A stretch of DNA of 10,727 bases from Eshraghiella sp050874365 (lineage in GTDB: Bacteria; Bacillota; Clostridia; Lachnospirales; Lachnospiraceae), in the NCBI GenBank assembly GCA_050874365.1, contig JBNMKN010000063.1, positions 1-10,727 on the forward strand, read 5' to 3'. Under the pieces are notes generated by a model. The model worked only from the letters and a program-made list of their open reading frames with translations, was not told where the DNA came from and made no database searches. The translations under genes and the position numbers were made by a program. This document shows positions 7,221 through 10,727 of the stretch, in pieces (within the stretch, counting starts at the first letter, position 1; each line of letters begins with the position of its first letter).

Positions 7221-7244
7221 TTTAATAATTCCTTTCTTCAAGTA

Positions 7245-8381
7245 TTAAACACCAAAGATAGCCATGAATGTTCCGGCTACAACGGCTGTTCCGATAACAC
7301 CGGCAACGTTAGGTCCCATTGCGAGCATAAGAAGGAAGTTGGTAGGATCTGTCTCTGCTCCAACTTTCTGTGAAACACGGGCTGCCATAGGTACTGCCGA
7401 TACTCCGGCGGAACCTATAAGCGGATTAACTTTGCCTTTCGTTACTTTACACATTATTTTTCCGAAAAGAACACCGGCCGCGGTTCCCACCGCAAAAGCA
7501 ATAAGTCCTAAAGCAACAATCTTAAGTGTGTTGGCATTAAGGAAGTTAGCTGCACTTGTTGATGCTCCTACTGATGTTCCAAGAAGAATAACTACAATGT
7601 ACATCAAAGCATTTGATGCAGTTTCTGCAAGCTGCTTTGTAACTCCACACTCTTTGAAGAGATTACCAAGCATTAAGAATCCTACAAGTGGTGCTGTAGT
7701 TGGTAAAATAAGTACAACTACAACTGTTACAACTATTGGGAAAAGAATCTTCTCCAACTTTGAAACAGGTCTTAACTGTTCCATCTTGATAGCTCTTTCT
7801 TTCCTAGTTGTTAAAAGTTTCATAATCGGTGGCTGGATAATAGGAACAAGTGACATATATGAATATGCTGCAACCGCAATTGGTCCCATTAAGTCAGACT
7901 GTCCGAGCTTTCCTGCAAGGAAAATAGATGTAGGTCCGTCAGCACCGCCGATGATTGATATGGCTGCTGCGGCTGCACCGTTGAATCCAAAAATAATCGC
8001 AAGAAAATATGCTGAGAAAATACCGATCTGTGCTGCTGCTCCAAGCAAAAAGCTCTTAGGATTGGCAATAAGCGGTCCAAAGTCCGTCATCGCACCGACA
8101 CCTAAGAAAATAAGTGATGGAAGGATACTCCATTCGTCAAGCAGATAGAAATATCTTAAAAGACCGCCGGCTTCTCCCCCGCTTATCTCTTTCATAATAT
8201 CAGGGAACAGGTTTACAAGTAACATACCAAAAGCAATAGGAACCAGAAGTAATGGTTCAAATCCTTTTGCTATTGCAAGGTATAAAAATACCAACGCTAC
8301 GAGAACCATGACATAGTTACCCCATTCAAGGTTCATAAAGCCTGTCTGCTCCCAAAGATTCTTTAGTGTATCAAGAACCAT
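7245..8381 (-). CDS. Na+-translocating decarboxylase beta subunit (OadB/GcdB/MmdB family)
   Basis: This integral membrane protein of 378 residues decarboxylates carboxybiotin and couples it to Na+ export, so it builds a sodium gradient. About nine or more hydrophobic segments are visible. The functional residues known from Klebsiella OadB are conserved: GGADGPTSIF with Asp148 (D203), tyrosines 173 and 175 in AYSYMSLVPIIQPP (Y229 region), and NPLIGSAGVSAVPMAAR with Asn319, Gly323, Ser328 and Arg335, spaced exactly as N373, G377, S382 and R389. The length is in the normal range for the shorter GcdB/MmdB-like members. The ATG start has GGAGGT seven bases upstream. The gene lies 16 bases after the biotin carrier and 24 bases before the oadA ATG. 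The family is certain; the symbol depends on the enzyme's substrate, so none is given. Confidence 0.96.
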   Translation of the reverse strand: MVLDTLKNLWEQTGFMNLEWGNYVMVLVALVFLYLAIAKGFEPLLLVPIAFGMLLVNLFPDIMKEISGGEAGGLLRYFYLLDEWSILPSLIFLGVGAMTDFGPLIANPKSFLLGAAAQIGIFSAYFLAIIFGFNGAAAAAISIIGGADGPTSIFLAGKLGQSDLMGPIAVAAYSYMSLVPIIQPPIMKLLTTRKERAIKMEQLRPVSKLEKILFPIVVTVVVVLILPTTAPLVGFLMLGNLFKECGVTKQLAETASNALMYIVVILLGTSVGASTSAANFLNANTLKIVALGLIAFAVGTAAGVLFGKIMCKVTKGKVNPLIGSAGVSAVPMAARVSQKVGAETDPTNFLLMLAMGPNVAGVIGTAVVAGTFMAIFGV

Positions 8382-8397
8382 TTTGATACCTCCAATA

Positions 8398-8769
8398 CTA
8401 ATTTAATGTTGCAATAGTTTCGCCAGCTTCAACAGCGCTTCCCACTGCTACATTTATACTTGCTACTGTTCCGTCTTCAGGTGCAACAATATCATTTTCC
8501 ATCTTCATAGCTTCAAGAACGAGAACTGTCTGTCCCTTCTTAACAGCGTCTCCCACCTTAACCTTAACGTCTACGATTTTACCAGGCATTGGTGCGTTTA
8601 CTTTAACAGAGCCGGCTGCTCCTGTTGCTGCAGGCTTAGCTGCAGGTGCGGCTGCTGCCTTTGGTGCGGCTTTTGGTGCTGCAGGTGCGCTTACTGCTCC
8701 TGTAGAAGCTCCTTCTTCTACTGTTACGTCATATACATTACCATTTACTGTGATAGTATAATTTTTCAT
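8398..8769 (-). CDS. Biotin carboxyl carrier protein of the decarboxylase complex (GcdC/MmdC/1.3S type)
   Basis: The 123-residue protein carries biotin on Lys89 in EAMKMEND, the standard biotinylation motif, inside a C-terminal biotinyl fold (about 55-123) that begins VNAPMPGKI. An N-terminal segment (1-20, NYTITVNGNVYDVTVEE) resembles the binding segment of 1.3S-type carriers. A flexible Ala/Pro/Lys linker (about 25-53) joins the two and lets the biotin swing between the carboxyltransferase and the beta subunit. The ATG at 8769 is chosen because TTAGGAG lies eight bases upstream and the sequence from there matches the family; a longer frame beginning 15 codons earlier (TTG/CTG-type start) overlaps oadG and has no ribosome site. 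The gene starts four bases after the oadG stop and ends with TAG. The linker is the only GC-rich, repetitive stretch in the operon, as expected for this family. Confidence 0.95.
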   Translation of the reverse strand: MKNYTITVNGNVYDVTVEEGASTGAVSAPAAPKAAPKAAAAPAAKPAATGAAGSVKVNAPMPGKIVDVKVKVGDAVKKGQTVLVLEAMKMENDIVAPEDGTVASINVAVGSAVEAGETIATLN

Positions 8770-8773
8770 ATCA

Positions 8774-9169
8774 TTATCTCCTAACTTTTCTAATTGAACG
8801 GACAACAAATCCATCTGTACTTACTGCATTCTGTGATGCTGCGATTGCCGCTGCAATAACAGCAACAAGCTCCAGATCATCTGTCAGATTCCCAGGTTCT
8901 TCAATTACTTCACTAACTTCTGTTTCTTTGGTCTCAATCTGTGAAACTGCATTGTCAACAGCTTTAGCAGCAAGTTCTGTTTCTTCTTTCTTTCTGGCTT
9001 TTCTTCTGGCAGCGGCTGCCTCAGCCTTAGGAATAAAAGAAAACAGGCTGATTACAAGTGAAATAAAAATAAGAACAGCAAATACGACACAAATGCAGAT
9101 AAGCGTATTTATTCCGGCATCCTTTAATCTGGTTGCCATACTTTCCATTAATATCATAGCTAAGTTCAT
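8774..9169 (-). CDS. OadG-family gamma/delta subunit, single-pass membrane anchor
   Basis: The 131-residue protein has one strong transmembrane segment (about 20-47, NTLICICVVFAVLIFISLVI and onward) followed by a basic, Ala-rich charged region (RRKARKKEE) and an acidic linker. This is the layout of OadG/MmdD subunits, which anchor the carboxyltransferase and stabilise the complex with the beta subunit. The C-terminal part, DDLELVAVIAAAIAAS and then GFVVRSIRKVRR, is a short helix plus basic tail that I associate with the longer OadG-like proteins of clostridia; it may contact the carboxyltransferase or the carrier. The N-terminus is at the ATG at 9169, with GAGGTG five bases upstream and a 12-base gap from the preceding gene. 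Low sequence constraint in this family makes the assignment rest on topology, size and neighbours. No separate MmdE/epsilon subunit is seen. Confidence 0.85.
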   Translation of the reverse strand: MNLAMILMESMATRLKDAGINTLICICVVFAVLIFISLVISLFSFIPKAEAAAARRKARKKEETELAAKAVDNAVSQIETKETEVSEVIEEPGNLTDDLELVAVIAAAIAASQNAVSTDGFVVRSIRKVRR

Positions 9170-9181
9170 AAATTCACCTCA

Positions 9182-10603
9182 TTAAATACTGCCATGTTTC
9201 TTAGTAACATAACCGTCTCTTTTTGAATATAACATTTCAAAAGCACTAATAAGGTACTTTCTTGTATCGGCAGGCTCGATAATCGAATCAACGTATCCTC
9301 TCTTTGCTGCCGATTCGGCACTTGCCTGAAGCTTGCCGTACTCTGCTGTCTTTTCAGCAATAAGTTCAGGCTGTTTCTCATATATTATCTTAGCTGCAAG
9401 TGATGCATCCATCATTCCGATTGTTGTATCAGGCCATGCGTAAGTTACATCAGCTCCGATTGCTTTTGAATTCATGACTGTGTAAGCACTTCCGTAAGCT
9501 TCACCTGTTATAAGGTTGACCTTTGGTACATCCGCATTGGCAAATGCGTAAGTAAGCTTAGCTGCTGCCTTAGCCATCTTCTTTTCACTTTCTTTGGTTG
9601 TAAGGAAGCCCTTAACATTAGTAAGTGAAAGTACAGGAATCTCAAATGCGTCACAGAAATTAATCATTTCTGTTGCTTTTTCACAGCCTTCTGCAGTAAG
9701 AACCGCATCAAACTTTTCTACTGATTCGCCGTTATCAAAAAGCTCTGTTCTGTTAGCCACAACACCGATTGTAGCACCGTTAAGCTTGATAAAACCTGTT
9801 ACCATTTCTTTTGCGTAATTCTTCTTGACTTCTATAAAAAGACCGTCATCGGAAACTGTTTCAAAAACGAATGCAGGATCTGCGGCACCGTTATTAACAT
9901 CTGTGCATAATCTGTTAAGATCATCAGCACATTCGCAAAGCGATTCGTCCTCATTATTGCTTGGAAGAACACTTACAAGGTTTCTGATTTCTGTAATAAT
10001 TGATGCTTCGTCGCCTGTAAAATCAACAAGTGCCGTTTCGTTAGACTGGAAATCTGCTCCTGCTGTATTTTCTGACTTATTTCCATCAAGAGTATTAGGG
10101 CTGTTGATAAACAGTTTACCATTCTTGCTTTCCATAAATGTAAAATCAGAAAGTGATGACATAACTGCCATTCCGCCTCCACATGTACCCATTATTGCTG
10201 TAATCTGTGGAATAACTCCTGAAGCTTCTACCTGCTTTGCATATATCATACCAAACGCATTAAGGGCATCTGTTGCTTCCTGAAGTCTTAATCCGGCGCA
10301 ATCAACAAAACCAACTACAGGTGCGCCCATCTTTAAAGCCATATTGTAAATATTAACTATTTTCTTAGCATGCATTTCACCCATGGAACCGTTCATAACA
10401 GTTGCATCCTGGCTGTATACATACACAAGGCTTCCATTGATGGTACCGTAACCGGTAATAACACCATCTGCTGGAGTGTCCATTGCGGTCATGTTGAAAT
10501 CTGTATTTCTTGCAGTAACAAGGCTTCCAATCTCAACAAAACTATTGTCATCAAGTAAGTCTTCTATTCTCTTACAAGCTGACGTCTTAGCTGTAGTGCT
10601 CAT
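9182..10603 (-). CDS. Acyl-CoA carboxyltransferase, MmdA-like, diverged active-site motifs
   Basis: The 473-residue protein has two crotonase-like halves (about 10-240 and 245-473) of the acyl-CoA carboxyltransferase family that includes methylmalonyl-CoA decarboxylase alpha (MmdA), the 12S transcarboxylase subunit and PccB. These move CO2 between an acyl-CoA and biotin. Shared segments are DGVITGYGTINGSLVYVYSQD (46-66 region), SGVIPQITAIMG (128-139) and AYGSAYTVMNSKAIGAD (369-385). The protein is some 35-40 residues shorter than typical MmdA. The usual DSGGARIQEG reads DCAGLRLQEA (101-110), GPCAGG reads GTCGGG (139-144), and the C-half VPGFLPG region reads VKGFLTT. The substrate may thus not be methylmalonyl-CoA. 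The ATG has CGGAGGT seven bases upstream. It is the first gene of a five-gene operon with carrier, beta, gamma and 5S-type subunits. The family is sure; the substrate is open. Confidence 0.88.
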   Translation of the reverse strand: MSTTAKTSACKRIEDLLDDNSFVEIGSLVTARNTDFNMTAMDTPADGVITGYGTINGSLVYVYSQDATVMNGSMGEMHAKKIVNIYNMALKMGAPVVGFVDCAGLRLQEATDALNAFGMIYAKQVEASGVIPQITAIMGTCGGGMAVMSSLSDFTFMESKNGKLFINSPNTLDGNKSENTAGADFQSNETALVDFTGDEASIITEIRNLVSVLPSNNEDESLCECADDLNRLCTDVNNGAADPAFVFETVSDDGLFIEVKKNYAKEMVTGFIKLNGATIGVVANRTELFDNGESVEKFDAVLTAEGCEKATEMINFCDAFEIPVLSLTNVKGFLTTKESEKKMAKAAAKLTYAFANADVPKVNLITGEAYGSAYTVMNSKAIGADVTYAWPDTTIGMMDASLAAKIIYEKQPELIAEKTAEYGKLQASAESAAKRGYVDSIIEPADTRKYLISAFEMLYSKRDGYVTKKHGSI

Positions 10604-10624
10604 ATTTTAGACCTCCGTAAAAAT

Positions 10625-10637
10625 AAAATTCAATTTT
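10625..10637. repeat. 13-bp palindrome in the leader of the decarboxylase operon
   Basis: AAAATT-C-AATTTT is a perfect inverted repeat around one central base. It lies between the predicted transcription start and the ribosome binding site of the first operon gene. It could be a protein-binding site, but perfect AT-only palindromes of this size arise by chance in such AT-rich leaders, so functional weight is low. Confidence 0.25.
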
Positions 10638-10649
10638 CTACCAAGATAT

Positions 10650-10678
10650 ATAATAAATCCTACTATCGAAATAATCAA
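10650..10678 (-). promoter_or_regulatory. Promoter of the sodium-pump decarboxylase operon
   Basis: On the minus strand, TTGATT (10673-10678; four of six to TTGACA) and TATTAT (10650-10655; five of six to TATAAT) are separated by exactly 17 bases, fitting the housekeeping sigma factor. Transcription would start near 10643, about 40 bases before the ATG at 10603. A/T runs upstream could act as an UP element. The remaining DNA to the window edge (10679-10727) is AT-rich with no gene. Confidence 0.7.
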
Positions 10679-10727
10679 GCTATATTTGATAAATTTTTAA
10701 CATATTTCAGATATAATAATATAAAAA

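Noticed and set aside
7221..7241. TTG start for oadA seven codons upstream
   Set aside because: No ribosome site precedes it, whereas the ATG at 7220 has GAAAGG at suitable spacing and the family N-terminus begins there.
7264..8148. Plus-strand open frame of 294 codons opposite the beta-subunit gene
   Set aside because: It is an antisense shadow of a well-conserved membrane protein gene with all key residues; the predicted product shows no recognisable family and no ribosome binding site.
9825..10283. Plus-strand open frame of 152 codons opposite the acyl-CoA carboxyltransferase gene
   Set aside because: Antisense of a conserved coding region, no ribosome site, no family resemblance.
10686..10718. 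Possible divergent plus-strand promoter (TTGATA and TATAAT)
   Set aside because: The spacing between the two hexamers is 20 bases, too long, and TATAAT-like strings are expected by chance in this AT-rich stretch.

Overview
The window reads as a stretch of chromosome from an anaerobic Gram-positive bacterium of the class Clostridia, most likely a gut-type Lachnospiraceae relative. The reasons are the AT-rich, low-GC composition, strong GGAGG-type ribosome binding sites, frequent TAA stops, the cmk / ispH / S1-protein gene order, and a biotin-dependent sodium-pump decarboxylase operon of the type seen in that family. Taxonomy is inference from gene content, not from a search. Every gene I accept lies on the minus strand, so transcription runs from high to low coordinates. 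No tRNA, rRNA, CRISPR array, insertion sequence or phage gene was seen.

Region A (10727 to about 5750) is a complete five-gene operon with a recognisable promoter (-35 TTGATT, -10 TATTAT, 17-base spacer) and a strong terminator (16-bp stem plus U tract). The order is: acyl-CoA carboxyltransferase related to methylmalonyl-CoA decarboxylase alpha; a small OadG/gamma-type membrane subunit; a biotin carrier protein; the OadB/GcdB/MmdB sodium-translocating beta subunit; and an OadA/5S-type carboxyltransferase lacking a biotin domain. The biotin carrier can move CO2 between a carboxyltransferase and the membrane beta subunit, which decarboxylates carboxybiotin and exports Na+. The operon holds two different carboxyltransferases, one acyl-CoA type and one 2-oxoacid type. 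It therefore resembles a propionibacterial transcarboxylase (12S + 5S + 1.3S) joined to a sodium pump. The acyl-CoA subunit is also unusually diverged at its active-site motifs.

Region B (about 5720 to 850) begins with its own promoter and encodes an RpiR/MurR-family regulator, a HI0933/BaiN-type flavoprotein, cytidylate kinase, IspH and a four-domain S1 RNA-binding protein. The genes overlap or nearly touch and end at a second terminator. The regulator is interrupted by one in-frame TGA at codon 186, in the SIS domain, with the rest of the reading frame intact. It is either a recent pseudogene, a recoded gene or a sequencing error. ispH uses a TTG start three bases after the cmk stop, and its end overlaps the S1 gene by 13 bases.

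Region C (850 to 1) carries a lone chemotaxis methyltransferase CheR, followed at the window edge by a short 17-bp tandem repeat that runs out of the window.

The strongest leads are the dual-carboxyltransferase sodium-pump operon with its atypical acyl-CoA subunit, and the regulator broken by a single TGA at the head of a housekeeping operon.
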